Translations under genes and position numbers: made by a program | The notes under the pieces: generated by a model | Seen by the model: the letters and a program-made list of their open reading frames with translations, nothing else | The model's database searches: none | What the model was told of the DNA's origin: nothing | In this document: positions 1 to 9,331 of the stretch, in pieces | Layout: each line of letters starts with the position of its first letter | Numbering within the stretch: position 1 is the stretch's first letter | DNA from: Thermus sp. JCM 17653 | Lineage (GTDB): Bacteria > Deinococcota > Deinococci > Deinococcales > Thermaceae | Direction of reading: 5' to 3' | Assembly (NCBI GenBank): GCA_001311585.1 | Contig: BBBN01000053.1 | Span: 1 to 9,331 of the forward strand | Length of the DNA stretch: 9,331 nucleotides

Positions 1-1008
1 GGGGAGGGGGCCTACTACCCCGATGCCCTCTACCAGGAGGCCGGGGCGGAGGTTGTGGAGCGAGGAGAGCTCCTAAAGGGCGCGAACCTCCTCTTCACCG
101 TCCAGCCGCCCCCGGAGGACCTCATCCAGGCCCTGGAGCCCGGGGCCATCGTGGTGGGCTTTGTGCAGGCCCATAAGAACCTGGAGCTGGTGAGGGCTCT
201 GGCCGCCAAAAAGGCCACGGTGATCGCCATGGAGCTCATCCCCCGCATCACCCGGGCCCAGAGCATGGACGCCCTGTCCAGCCAGGCCACGGTGGCGGGG
301 TACCTGGCGGCGGTCCACGCGGCCCGGCTTTCCCCCCGCTTCTTCCCCATGCTCACCACGGCGGCGGGCACCATCCGCCCCGCCAAGGTGATGGTCATGG
401 GGGTGGGGGTGGCGGGGCTCATGGCCATCGCCACCGCCAAGCGGTTGGGGGCCCAGGTCTACGCCTACGATGTGCGGAGGGCGGCTTTGGAACAAGCCCT
501 CTCCTTGGGGGCCAAGCCCATTGAGCTTCCCATCAGCGCCGAGGGGGAGGGGGGCTACGCCCGCGAGCTCACCGAGGAGGAGAAGCGCATCCAGCACGAG
601 GCCCTCCGCGACCACGTGGCGGGGATGGACGTCCTCATCACCACGGCCCAGGTTCCGGGCCGCCGGGCTCCCATCCTCCTCACCGAGGACATGGTGGAGC
701 GCTTGAAGCCCGGGACCGTGGTGGTGGACCTGGCCGCCGAAAGTGGGGGCAACTGCGTCCTCACCCGGCCGGGGGAGGTGGTGGAGGTCCGGGGGGTACG
801 GGTCTATGGCCCCTTGAACCTGCCGAGCGAGCTCTCCATCCACGCCTCGGAGATGTACGCCAAGAACCTTTTGAACCTCTCCAGCCTCCTCATAGAGAAA
901 GGCGAGTTCGCCCCCAAGTGGGAGGACGAGATCGTCCAAGCCGCTCTCCTCATGAAGGAGGGCGAGGTCCTGCACGGGCCCACCAAGGCCCTTCTGGGAG
1001 GTGCGTGA
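1..1008 (+). CDS. pntAA: NAD(P) transhydrogenase subunit alpha 1 (NAD(H)-binding domain I), 5' partial
   Basis: This is the soluble NAD(H)-binding component (domain I) of proton-translocating transhydrogenase, which exchanges hydride between NADH and NADP+ at the cytoplasmic membrane. The frame is open from base 1 with no start, so the N-terminus lies outside the window. 335 residues are visible, against about 370-385 for the separate subunit in the family, so roughly 40 are missing. Visible motifs are ELIPRITRAQSMDALSSQA (from about residue 78), which contains the family's conserved Arg/Asp/Ser nicotinamide-site residues, and a Rossmann loop GVGVAG (residues 134-139) followed by an acidic residue at the end of strand 2 (YDVRR). 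QVPGRRAP and DLAAESGGN are further family signatures. The TGA stop overlaps the next gene's ATG by one base, implying translational coupling. No frameshift is seen in this part. The family assignment is firm. Confidence 0.95.
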   Translation, partial: GEGAYYPDALYQEAGAEVVERGELLKGANLLFTVQPPPEDLIQALEPGAIVVGFVQAHKNLELVRALAAKKATVIAMELIPRITRAQSMDALSSQATVAGYLAAVHAARLSPRFFPMLTTAAGTIRPAKVMVMGVGVAGLMAIATAKRLGAQVYAYDVRRAALEQALSLGAKPIELPISAEGEGGYARELTEEEKRIQHEALRDHVAGMDVLITTAQVPGRRAPILLTEDMVERLKPGTVVVDLAAESGGNCVLTRPGEVVEVRGVRVYGPLNLPSELSIHASEMYAKNLLNLSSLLIEKGEFAPKWEDEIVQAALLMKEGEVLHGPTKALLGGA

Positions 1009-1309
1009 TGGAGTTTGGCTTCTGGTCTGCCCTTTACATCTTCGTGCTCACGGCTTTCTTGGGTTACGAGCTCATCACCCGGGTGCCGTGATCCTCCACA
1101 CCCCCTTGATGTCGGGCTCCAACTTCATCCACGGGGTGGTGGTGGTGGGGGCCATGGTGGTCCTGGGCCACGCGGAAACCGGACTGGAGAAGGCCATCGG
1201 CTTCCTGGGGGTGATCCTGGGAGCGGCCAACGCCGCGGGCGGTTACGCCGTCACGGTGCGCATGCTGGAGATGTTTGAAAGGAAGCCCGGCAAGGGAGGT
1301 GGTCAGTGA
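1008..1309 (+). CDS. pntAB: NAD(P) transhydrogenase subunit alpha 2 (membrane domain II, N-terminal part), with one apparent frameshift
   Basis: This small membrane subunit supplies the first transmembrane helices of the proton channel (domain II). ATG at 1008 follows the ribosome-binding site GGGAGGT (996-1002) and overlaps the pntAA stop. The frame encodes MEFGFWSALYIFVLTAFLGY and then hits TGA at 1089-1091, after 27 residues. Reading resumes one frame over with VILHTPLMSGSNFIHGVVVV and runs to TGA at 1307-1309. One extra G at about 1088 (CCGTG to CCGGTG) joins the halves as TRVP-VILHTPLMSG, the conserved family sequence, giving 100 residues, the usual length. Helices are visible at about residues 6-22, 39-52 and 62-85. 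The TGA overlaps the pntB ATG by one base. The break is most likely a sequence error, though a true lesion cannot be excluded from the sequence alone. Confidence 0.9.
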
Positions 1310-2658
1310 TGGACCTCATCCAGGCGGCCTACTTCGTGGTGGCCATCCTCTTTATCGTGGGCCTGAAGCGCATGGCCCACCCCACCACCGCCAAAAGCGG
1401 CATCGTCTGGGCAGGGTGGGGCATGGTCCTGGCCGTGCTCGCCACCTTCTTCTGGCCGGGGATGGGGAACTTCGCCCTGATGCTCCTGGCCCTTCTCCTG
1501 GGCTCGGCGGTGGCCTGGTGGGCGGCGGTGAAGGTGGCCATGACGGACATGCCCCAGATGGTGGCCATCTACAACGGCATGGGGGGTGGGGCCGCCGCCA
1601 CCATCGCTGCGGTGGAGCTCTTGAAGGGGGCCTTTGAAAACCCGGGGCTCATGGCCCTGGCCATCCTGGGGGGGCTTATCGGCAGCGTGGCCTTCACGGG
1701 AAGCCTCATCGCCTTCGCCAAGCTCCAGGGGATTATGCGAAGCCGCCCCATCCTCTTCCCGGGGCAGAAGGCGCTGAACGCCCTGGTCCTGGCCGTGACC
1801 TTCCTCTTGGGGCTTTCCCTCCTTTGGAACGACGCCACGGCGAGCATCGTCCTGTTCTTCCTCCTGGCCTTGGCCTTCGGCGTCCTCATGACCCTCCCCA
1901 TCGGCGGCGGGGACATGCCCGTGGCCATCTCCTTCTACAACGCCTTCACGGGGATGGCCGTGGGCTTTGAGGGCTTCGCCGTGGGCAACCCGGCCTCATG
2001 GTGGCGGGCACCCTGGTGGGGGCGGCGGGTACCCTCCTCACGGTGCTCATGCGAAGGCCATGAACCGCTCGGTGTGGAGCGTGCTGGTGGGGGGCTTTGG
2101 GGTGGAGCAGGAGGCTTCCGAGGTCAAGGGGAGCCTCAAGCCCATTGACGTGGAGGACGCCGCCGTGATGCTGGCTTACGCGGGCAAGGTGGTCTTCGTC
2201 CCCGGCTACGGCATGGCCCTTTCCCAGGCGCAACACAAGGTGAAGGAGCTTGCGGACCTCCTCGAGGCCCGGGGGGTGGAGGTGAAGTTCGCCATCCACC
2301 CGGTGGCGGGGCGGATGCCCGGGCACATGAACGTCCTCCTGGCCGAGGCGGGGTGGACTACGATAAGCTCAAGGACCTGGAGGAGATCAACCCCGAGTTC
2401 CCCACCGTGGACGTGGCCGTGGTCATCGGGGCCAACGACGTGGTGAACCCCGCGGCCCGCCGTCCGGGAAGCCCGCTTTACGGCATGCCCATCCTGGACG
2501 TGGACAAGGCCAAGAACGTCATCGTCATCAAGCGGGGACAGGGGAAGGGCTTCGCCGGGGTGGAGAACGAGCTCTTCTACGCCGACAACACCCGGATGCT
2601 CTACGGGGACGCCCAGAAGGTCCTCACCGAGCTCGCCCAGACCCTGAAGAAGCTTTGA
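1309..2658 (+). CDS. pntB: NAD(P) transhydrogenase subunit beta (membrane domain II plus NADP(H)-binding domain III), with three apparent frameshifts
   Basis: The beta subunit carries the remaining membrane helices and the C-terminal NADP(H)-binding domain III. I chose ATG 1309 rather than GTG 1306: it sits 8 bases after AGGGAGGT (1293-1300) and overlaps the pntAB stop. Hydrophobic segments fill residues 1-260. GYGMALSQAQHKV (near 2205), GANDVVNPAARRPGSPLYGM (near 2430) and KRGQGKGFAGVENELFY (near 2530) are domain III nucleotide-site signatures. Reading moves between frames at 1992-1993 (NPG-LMVAG), 2051 (LM-AKAMN) and 2350-2353 (AG-VDYDK). One G lost at each site explains all three, and because they sum to three bases the gene returns to its starting frame. 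Corrected, it has 450 residues, normal for PntB. A strong terminator follows. Confidence 0.93.
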
Positions 2659-2678
2659 GCCCCCCTCCTCTTTGGCGG

Positions 2679-2711
2679 CCCCACCGCAAGCAGGCCTTGC
2701 GGTGGGGTTTT
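2679..2711 (+). terminator. Intrinsic terminator after pntB
   Basis: A perfect 12-bp GC-rich stem (CCCCACCGCAAG, 2679-2690, with CTTGCGGTGGGG, 2696-2707) and a 5-base loop (CAGGC) are followed directly by TTTT (2708-2711). It starts 20 bases after the pntB stop and ends the transhydrogenase transcript before the tRNA promoter. Confidence 0.9.
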
Positions 2712-2725
2712 CCCCTGGGGATTTC

Positions 2726-2755
2726 TTGACGCTTCCTTAGGCCTTTTGGTATAGT
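2726..2755 (+). promoter_or_regulatory. Promoter of tRNA-Asn
   Basis: A -35 box TTGACG (2726-2731) and a -10 box TATAGT (2750-2755) are separated by 18 bases. Each differs from the sigma-70/SigA consensus by one base. The expected transcription start, at about 2762, lies about 9 bases before the mature tRNA end. It is the clearest bipartite promoter in the window. Confidence 0.85.
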
Positions 2756-2770
2756 GCTCTCTGCGGTCGG

Positions 2771-2846
2771 TCCGCGGTAGCTCAGCAGGTAGAGCGGCCG
2801 GCTGTTAACCGGTTGGTCGCAGGTTCGAGTCCTGCCCGCGGAGCCA
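2771..2846 (+). tRNA. tRNA-Asn (anticodon GTT)
   Basis: This is a 76-base cloverleaf including an encoded CCA. The acceptor stem TCCGCGG (2771-2777) pairs with CCGCGGA (2836-2842), followed by discriminator G and CCA (2844-2846). The D stem is GCTC/GAGC with loop AGCAGGTA. The anticodon stem GCCGG/CCGGT encloses loop CTGTTAA, placing GTT at 2804-2806, which reads Asn codons AAC and AAU. The T stem GCAGG/CCTGC carries the loop TTCGAGT. All stems pair, with one G-T pair at the end of the anticodon stem. The first base is T rather than G. The gene has its own promoter and lies between the transhydrogenase and ribosomal-protein operons. Confidence 0.97.
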
Positions 2847-2851
2847 GGTGG

Positions 2852-2881
2852 GGGCCCCTTGGGGCCCTGGGTCTTTTCTTT
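2852..2881 (+). terminator. Probable terminator of the tRNA-Asn transcript
   Basis: GGGCCCC (2852-2858) can pair with GGGGCCC (2861-2867). With a realistic four-base loop this gives about 6 bp of pure G-C stem. A T-rich tract TCTTTTCTTT (2872-2881) follows after four bases. It begins 5 bases after the tRNA CCA end. The T tract overlaps the expected -35 region of the next promoter. The tract is interrupted by C and slightly displaced from the stem, so this call is moderate. Confidence 0.5.
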
Positions 2882-2902
2882 GGGGGAAGAAGGGGGTATA
2901 AT
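2874..2902 (+). promoter_or_regulatory. Promoter of the rpsF-ssb-rpsR-rplI operon
   Basis: A consensus -10 hexamer TATAAT lies at 2897-2902, conspicuous in this GC-rich setting. The only -35 candidate at 17-bp spacing is the weak TTTTCT (2874-2879), so recognition would rest mainly on the -10 box. Expected initiation near 2909 leaves a leader of about 35 bases before the rpsF ATG. Confidence 0.7.
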
Positions 2903-2943
2903 CCTACTTCGTGCGGCCTGCCGGGCCCGGAAGGGAGGTGGAG

Positions 2944-3249
2944 ATGCGCAAGTACGAGGTGAACGTCATCCTGAACCCCAACCTGGACCAGAGCCAGCTT
3001 GCCTTGGAGAAGGAGATCATCGCCAAGGCCCTCGAGGCCCACGGGGCCAAGGTGGGGAAGGTGGAAGAGTGGGGGATGCGCCGCCTGGCCTACCCCATCG
3101 CCAAGGACGCCCAAGGCTACTTCCTCTTCTACCAGGTGGAGATGCCCGAGGACCGGGTAAACGACCTGGCCCGGGAGCTTCGCATCCGCGACAACGTGCG
3201 CCGGGTTATGGTGGTCAAGGCCGCCGAGCCCTTCCTCTCCAAGGCGTAA
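2944..3249 (+). CDS. rpsF: 30S ribosomal protein S6
   Basis: S6 is a small-subunit ribosomal protein that binds 16S rRNA together with S18. ATG 2944 follows a strong ribosome-binding site GGGAGGTGG (2934-2942) and gives 101 residues, matching the length I know for Thermus S6. The sequence shows the S6 fold markers: N-terminal strand MRKYEVNVILNPNLDQSQL, central WGMRRLAYPIAKDAQGYF and basic RELRIRDNVRRVMVV. The frame continues upstream to an in-frame GTG at 2911, but that codon lacks a good ribosome-binding site and the extra residues are not part of S6. It is the first gene of the operon, 9 bases before ssb, with partner S18 encoded two genes downstream. Confidence 0.97.
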   Translation: MRKYEVNVILNPNLDQSQLALEKEIIAKALEAHGAKVGKVEEWGMRRLAYPIAKDAQGYFLFYQVEMPEDRVNDLARELRIRDNVRRVMVVKAAEPFLSKA

Positions 3250-3258
3250 ACTGTTCTC

Positions 3259-4053
3259 ATGGCCAGAGGCCTGAACCAAGTATTCCTCATCGGCACCCTC
3301 ACCGCCCGCCCGGACATGCGCTATACCCAGGGGGGGCTGGCCGTCTTGGACCTCAGCCTGGCGGGCCAGGACCTTCTTCTAGACGAGGCCGGCCAGGAGA
3401 AGGAGGTCCCCTGGTACCACCGGGTGCGCCTCCTGGGCCGCCAGGCGGAGATGTGGGGGGATGTCTTGGAGAAGGGCCAGCCCCTCTTCGTGGAAGGGCG
3501 GCTGGAGTACCGCCAGTGGGAGAAGGACGGGGAGAAGCGGAGCGAGCTCCAGGTGCGGGGGGAGTTCATCGACCCCTTGGAGGCCCGCCACCGGGAGACC
3601 GTGGAGGACGCCCGGGGCCAGCCCAGGCTTCGCCGGGCCCTGAACCAGGTCCTCCTCATGGGCAACCTCACCCGCGACCCCGACCTCCGCTACACCCCTC
3701 AGGGGACGGCGGTGGTGCGCCTGGGCCTGGCGGTGAACGAGCGCCGCCCCCGCACGGGGGAGGAGAAAACCCACTTCATAGAGGTTCAGGCCTGGCGCGA
3801 GCTGGCCGAGTGGGCCGGGGAGCTTAGGAAGGGCGATGGGCTTTTGGTCATCGGCCGTCTGGTGAACGACTCCTGGACCAGCTCCAGTGGGGAGAGGCGC
3901 TTCCAGACCCGTGTGGAAGCCCTCAGGCTGGAGCGACCCACCCGTGGGCCTGCCCAAGCCGGCGGAAGCAGGCCCCAACCTGTCCAGACGGGTGGGGTGG
4001 ACATAGACGAAGGACTGGAAGACTTCCCGCCGGAGGAGGATTTGCCGTTTTGA
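3259..4053 (+). CDS. ssb: Single-stranded DNA-binding protein with two OB folds
   Basis: This protein coats single-stranded DNA in replication, recombination and repair. At 264 residues it is about 1.5 times the usual bacterial SSB, because it holds two OB folds. The first starts at ALNQ-like [20 protein letters not shown] (from residue 4) and the second at [20 protein letters not shown] (from about residue 127). Deinococcus-Thermus SSBs are built this way and work as dimers with four OB folds, where most bacteria use a tetramer. The C-terminal tail is acidic and ends EEDLPF, a variant of the DDDIPF tip that recruits partner proteins. No clear ribosome-binding site precedes ATG 3259; the start is 9 bases after the rpsF stop, so coupling is likely. 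The stop overlaps the rpsR start (TTGA). No frameshift is seen. Confidence 0.97.
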   Translation: MARGLNQVFLIGTLTARPDMRYTQGGLAVLDLSLAGQDLLLDEAGQEKEVPWYHRVRLLGRQAEMWGDVLEKGQPLFVEGRLEYRQWEKDGEKRSELQVRGEFIDPLEARHRETVEDARGQPRLRRALNQVLLMGNLTRDPDLRYTPQGTAVVRLGLAVNERRPRTGEEKTHFIEVQAWRELAEWAGELRKGDGLLVIGRLVNDSWTSSSGERRFQTRVEALRLERPTRGPAQAGGSRPQPVQTGGVDIDEGLEDFPPEEDLPF

Positions 4054-4316
4054 GCGCGAAGGACGCCAAACCCAAGAAGGAGGCGCAGAAGCGCCCCTCC
4101 AGGAGGGCCAAGGTCAAGGCCACCCTGGGGGAGTTTGACCTGAGGGACTACCGGAACGTGGAGGTGCTGAAGCGGTTCCTGTCGGAGACGGGGAAGATCC
4201 TTCCCCGCCGCCGCACGGGGCTTTCCGCCAAGGAGCAGCGCATCCTGGCCAAAACCATCAAGCGGGCCAGGATCCTGGGGCTTCTGCCCTTCACGGAAAA
4301 GCTGGTGCGCAAGTAG
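4050..4316 (+). CDS. rpsR: 30S ribosomal protein S18, TTG start
   Basis: S18 is the basic small-subunit protein that pairs with S6 on the platform of the 30S subunit. The frame from TTG 4050 gives 88 residues beginning [20 protein letters not shown], the length and lysine/arginine-rich N-terminus I know for Thermus S18. The core [20 protein letters not shown] and [20 protein letters not shown] is strongly conserved. The unusual TTG start shares bases with the ssb TGA (TTGA, 4050-4053), so ribosomes finishing ssb could restart directly. A GGAGGA lies about 12 bases upstream, inside ssb. No in-frame ATG is available near the N-terminus. Confidence 0.96.
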   Translation: MSAKDAKPKKEAQKRPSRRAKVKATLGEFDLRDYRNVEVLKRFLSETGKILPRRRTGLSAKEQRILAKTIKRARILGLLPFTEKLVRK

Positions 4317-4326
4317 GGGGTGAACG

Positions 4327-6785
<2,459 letters not shown>

Positions 6786-6789
<4 letters not shown>

Positions 6790-7145
6790 GCCGGGGGACG
6801 GCCCTTTTCCTCCTGGACCTCCTCGCCCTCCTCCTCTTCGCCGGGGCGGGGCTCCTTTCCCACGGGCTGCCTCTCTCCTTGGGGGGCCTCGCCCGGAACG
6901 TCCTCCCCGTCCTCTTCGTCTGGCTCCTCCTAAGCCCCTTCCTCGGCACCTACCGCCACCCCACCTGGCAAAACCTCCTCCTCACCTGGCTCTTGGCCTT
7001 CCCCGCGGGGCTGTGGCTTCGGCAGATGGCCCTGGGCGGAAGCTTTGGGGTGGGGTTCTTCGTCTTTTTGGGCGTGGCCATGGGCTTTAGCCTCCTCTTC
7101 TTCCTGCTCCTTCGGGGCCTCGCCAAGGGGCTTCGCCTCTGGTAA
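6786..7145 (+). CDS. DUF3054-like small integral membrane protein
   Basis: This 119-residue protein is almost entirely hydrophobic, with about four membrane helices at residues 7-26, 36-54, 64-80 and 86-111 and a basic C-terminal tail ([10 protein letters not shown]). The pattern of an Asp in helix 1, [20 protein letters not shown] in the middle and W/R-containing third helix ([18 protein letters not shown]) matches my memory of DUF3054, a family with no established function. Its ATG overlaps the lipA stop by four bases and its stop lies 9 bases before the dehydrogenase, so it is co-transcribed and probably translationally coupled. The position next to lipA does not by itself show a role in lipoate metabolism. 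No frameshift is seen. Confidence 0.8.
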
Positions 7146-7154
7146 AAAGGGAAC

Positions 7155-8022
7155 ATGGAAAAGGTGGCCTTCCTCGGTCTTGGGGCCATGGGCTACCCCA
7201 TGGCGGGGCACCTGGCGCGGCGCTTCCCCACCCTGGTCTGGAACCGCACCTTCGCCAAGGCCCTTAGGCACCAAGAGGAGTTCGGCTCCGAGGCCGTGCC
7301 CTTGGAGAGGGTGGCCGAGGCCCGGGTGGTCTTCACCTGCCTGCCCACCACCCGGGAGGTCTACGAGGTGGCCGAGGCCCTCTACCCCTACCTCCGGGAG
7401 GGCACCTACTGGGTGGACGCCACCAGCGGGGAGCCCGAGGCGAGCCGCAGGCTTGCGGAGAGGCTACGGGAGAAAGGGGTCACCTACCTGGACGCCCCCG
7501 TCTCCGGGGGCACCTCGGGGGCCGAGGCGGGCACCCTCACGGTGATGGTGGGGGCCCCGAGGAGGCGGTGGAGTGGGTGCGGCCCTTTCTCGCCTACGCC
7601 AAGAAGGTGGTCCACGTGGGGCCCGTGGGGGCGGGGCACGCGGTGAAGGCCATCAACAACGCCCTCCTCGCCGTGAACCTTTGGGCGGCGGGGGAGGGGC
7701 TTGTGGCCTTGGTGAAGCAGGGGGTTTCCGCGGAGAAGGCCCTCGAGGTCATCAACGCCTCCTCGGGCCGCTCCAACGCCACGGAGAACCTCATCCCCCA
7801 GAGGGTCCTCACCCGCGCCTTCCCCAAAACCTTCGCCCTGGGCCTTCTGGTGAAGGACCTGGCATCGCCATGGGGGTCCTGGACGGGGAGAAGGCCCCAA
7901 GCCCCCTCCTCCGCCTCGCCCGGGAGGTTTATGAAATGGCCAAGCGGGAGCTGGGCCCGGATGCGGACCACGTGGAGGCCCTGAGGCTTTTGGAGCGCTG
8001 GGGCGGGGTGGAGATCCGCTAG
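7155..8022 (+). CDS. 3-hydroxyisobutyrate dehydrogenase family protein, with two apparent frameshifts
   Basis: A beta-hydroxyacid dehydrogenase that in valine breakdown oxidises 3-hydroxyisobutyrate to methylmalonate semialdehyde with NAD+. ATG 7155 follows AAAAGGGA. Motifs on the corrected protein are the N-terminal dinucleotide site [14 protein letters not shown] (8-21), the substrate signature [19 protein letters not shown] (from 113) and catalytic Lys165 in GHAVKAINN with Asn169. The frame changes at 7550-7554 ([13 protein letters not shown]) and at 7861-7862 ([13 protein letters not shown]). One G added to each G run gives 289 residues, the length I recall for the Thermus thermophilus enzyme, to which it looks very close. 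Related enzymes use other beta-hydroxyacids, so the substrate is inferred. The TAG at 8020-8022 overlaps the stop of the convergent lpd gene. Confidence 0.92.
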
Positions 8023-9331
8023 CGGTTCAGGATGTGGATGGCCTGCTTGTGGAAGGCCTCCGCCGCCTCCATGAGGCTTTCCGAGAGGGTGGGGTGGGGG
8101 TGGACGGTGAGGGCGAGGTCGGTGAGCGTGGCCCCCATCTCCAGGGCCAAGGCGGCCTCGGCGATGAGCTCTCCCGCCTGGGGGCCCACGATGAAGACCC
8201 CGAGGAGGAGGTCCGTCTCCTCGTCCCCCACCACCTTGACCATCCCCTCGGCCCCGCCCAGGGTGAGGGCCCGCCCCGACGCGGCGAGGGGGAACTTCCC
8301 CACCTTCACCTTGTAGCCCGCCCGCTTCGCCTCTTCCTCGGTGAGGCCCACCCCGGCCCACTCGGGGGAGGTGTAGACCACGCTCGGGACCTGGTAGTCA
8401 AAGGCGCTGTCCTTGCCGGCGGCGTTCTCGGCGGCGATGAGCCCTCCGCATGGCCTTGTGGGCGAGGAGAGGGGGGCGGGCTGCGTCGCCGATGGCGTAG
8501 ACCCCGGGGACGGAGGTCTCCATCCGGGCGTTCACCCGGATGAAGCCCCGCTCGTCCACCTGGACCCCGGCCTTTTCCAGGCCCAGGCCCTGGGTGCGGG
8601 GCCTGCGGCCCACGGCCACCAGGACCTTGTCCACCACCAGGGTCTCCCCCTCGCCCCCCTCGGCGGGCTCGAGGCGCACGTGGAGGCCGTCTTCCTTCTT
8701 CTCGTAGCCCACGGCCTTGGTCTTGGTGCGAACCCTTATCCCCTCCTTTTCCAGGGCGCGCCTTAGGAGGCCTGCGGTCTCGGGGTCGCCCTGGGGGAGG
8801 ATCTCCGGCATGTACTCAATGAGGGTGACCTCCGCGCCCAGGCGGCGGTAGACCTGGCCGAGCTCGAGGCCCACCGCCCCCCCGCCGATCACCAGGAGCC
8901 TCTTAGGGACCCCCTCCTCCACCTTCAGGGCCCGGGTGGAGTCCCAGACGTCCTCGCCGAAGGGAAAGCCCTTGAGCTCCAGGGGTTCGCTCCCCGTGGC
9001 GAGGATCAGGCTTTTCGCCCCGTAACGCTCGCCCCCTACCTCCACCTCCTTGGGGCCCACCAAGCGGGCGAAGCCCCGCGCGAGCTCCACCCCGTTCCCC
9101 TTGAGGAGGGTGCCCACGCCCCCGGTGAGCCTTTTCACCACCTGGTCCCGCCAGCCGCCGAGCTTCTTCAGGTCCAGCTCCGGCTTGGCCTTCAGGCCGA
9201 ACCCCTCGGCCACCTTCAGGTGGTGCAGGGTCTCGGCGGCGTGGAGGAGGGCCTTGGTGGGGATGCAGCCCACGTTGAGGCAGACCCCCCCCACCTCGCC
9301 CGCCTCCACCGCCAGCACCTTGAGGCCCAGC
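8019..9331 (-). CDS. lpd: Dihydrolipoyl dehydrogenase (E3), 5' partial, with an apparent two-base loss
   Basis: Flavoprotein that reoxidises dihydrolipoyl groups of 2-oxo-acid dehydrogenase and related complexes, passing electrons through a disulfide and FAD to NAD+. The visible start is [15 protein letters not shown]; about 20-25 N-terminal residues with the FAD Rossmann loop lie beyond the window. In order it shows the redox disulfide CLNVGC ([14 protein letters not shown]), the NAD site [11 protein letters not shown], the FAD-binding end GVYAIGDAA, and a C-terminal interface domain with the His-Glu pair in HPHPTLSE. The frame breaks at 8442-8448 between LLAHKAMR and LIAAENA. Two missing bases (C on the plus strand) would restore [13 protein letters not shown], giving about 437 visible residues. 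One extra base would instead give MRRLIAAENA, less like the family. It is opposite to lipB-lipA and shares its stop region with the preceding gene. Confidence 0.94.

Noticed and set aside
73..975. Long minus-strand open frame opposite pntAA (300 codons).
   Set aside because: It lacks any family motif and is low-complexity, rich in Gly, His and Pro. This is a by-product of few stop codons opposite a high-GC gene with biased third positions.
1986..2360. Programmed frameshifting or transcriptional slippage as the cause of the breaks.
   Set aside because: There is no long A or T slippery run, no stimulatory structure, and no reason for up to three events in one gene. Breaks also occur in unrelated genes at non-slippery sites such as CCAATCT in lipA.
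2911..2943. N-terminally extended S6 from GTG 2911.
   Set aside because: The Shine-Dalgarno GGGAGGTGG directly precedes ATG 2944, and the resulting 101 residues match S6. The GTG lies at about the expected transcription start.
2859..3827. Plus-strand frame of 322 codons across rpsF and ssb.
   Set aside because: It overlaps two clear genes in another frame, and its translation is Pro/Gly/Arg-rich with no recognisable domain.

Overview
The window is high-GC bacterial DNA with strong G/C bias at third codon positions. It is almost certainly from Thermus (Deinococcus-Thermus). The evidence is a double-OB-fold SSB of 264 residues between ribosomal proteins S6 and S18, S6, S18, L9, LipA and 3-hydroxyisobutyrate dehydrogenase sequences that closely resemble what I recall of Thermus thermophilus, and a three-subunit proton-translocating transhydrogenase. 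I do not assign a species. The content is conserved housekeeping genes. I found no mobile element, CRISPR array, defence system or new multi-gene system.

Layout. (1) 1-2658, plus strand: pntAA (5' end outside the window), pntAB and pntB, encoding NAD(P) transhydrogenase, closed by a strong intrinsic terminator at 2679-2711. (2) 2726-2846: a promoter and tRNA-Asn(GTT), followed by a hairpin. (3) 2897-4820: a TATAAT promoter and the rpsF-ssb-rpsR-rplI operon, ending in a terminator. (4) 4821-5120: a degenerate C-terminal piece resembling a short-chain dehydrogenase, with no N-terminal half. (5) 5139-8022: a likely leaderless promoter and lipB-lipA-DUF3054 membrane protein-3-hydroxyisobutyrate dehydrogenase, tightly packed. 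(6) 8019-9331, minus strand: dihydrolipoyl dehydrogenase, convergent with the preceding gene and sharing a CTAG with it; its N-terminus lies beyond the window.

Functionally, lipB and lipA make the lipoyl cofactor. Lpd is the E3 enzyme that reoxidises lipoyl groups in 2-oxo-acid dehydrogenase complexes, and 3-hydroxyisobutyrate dehydrogenase belongs to valine breakdown downstream of one such complex. The transhydrogenase links NADH and NADPH pools to the proton gradient.

The most striking property is technical. Seven otherwise well-conserved genes (pntAB, pntB, rplI, lipB, lipA, the dehydrogenase and lpd) carry 11 apparent single-base losses. Each is a G or C, and most fall in short G/C runs. 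Restoring one base at each site recovers a full-length family protein. Because essential genes are hit at about one per 850 bases, this looks like consensus error in the sequence rather than gene decay. Frameshifted genes are therefore annotated at their full intended extent.
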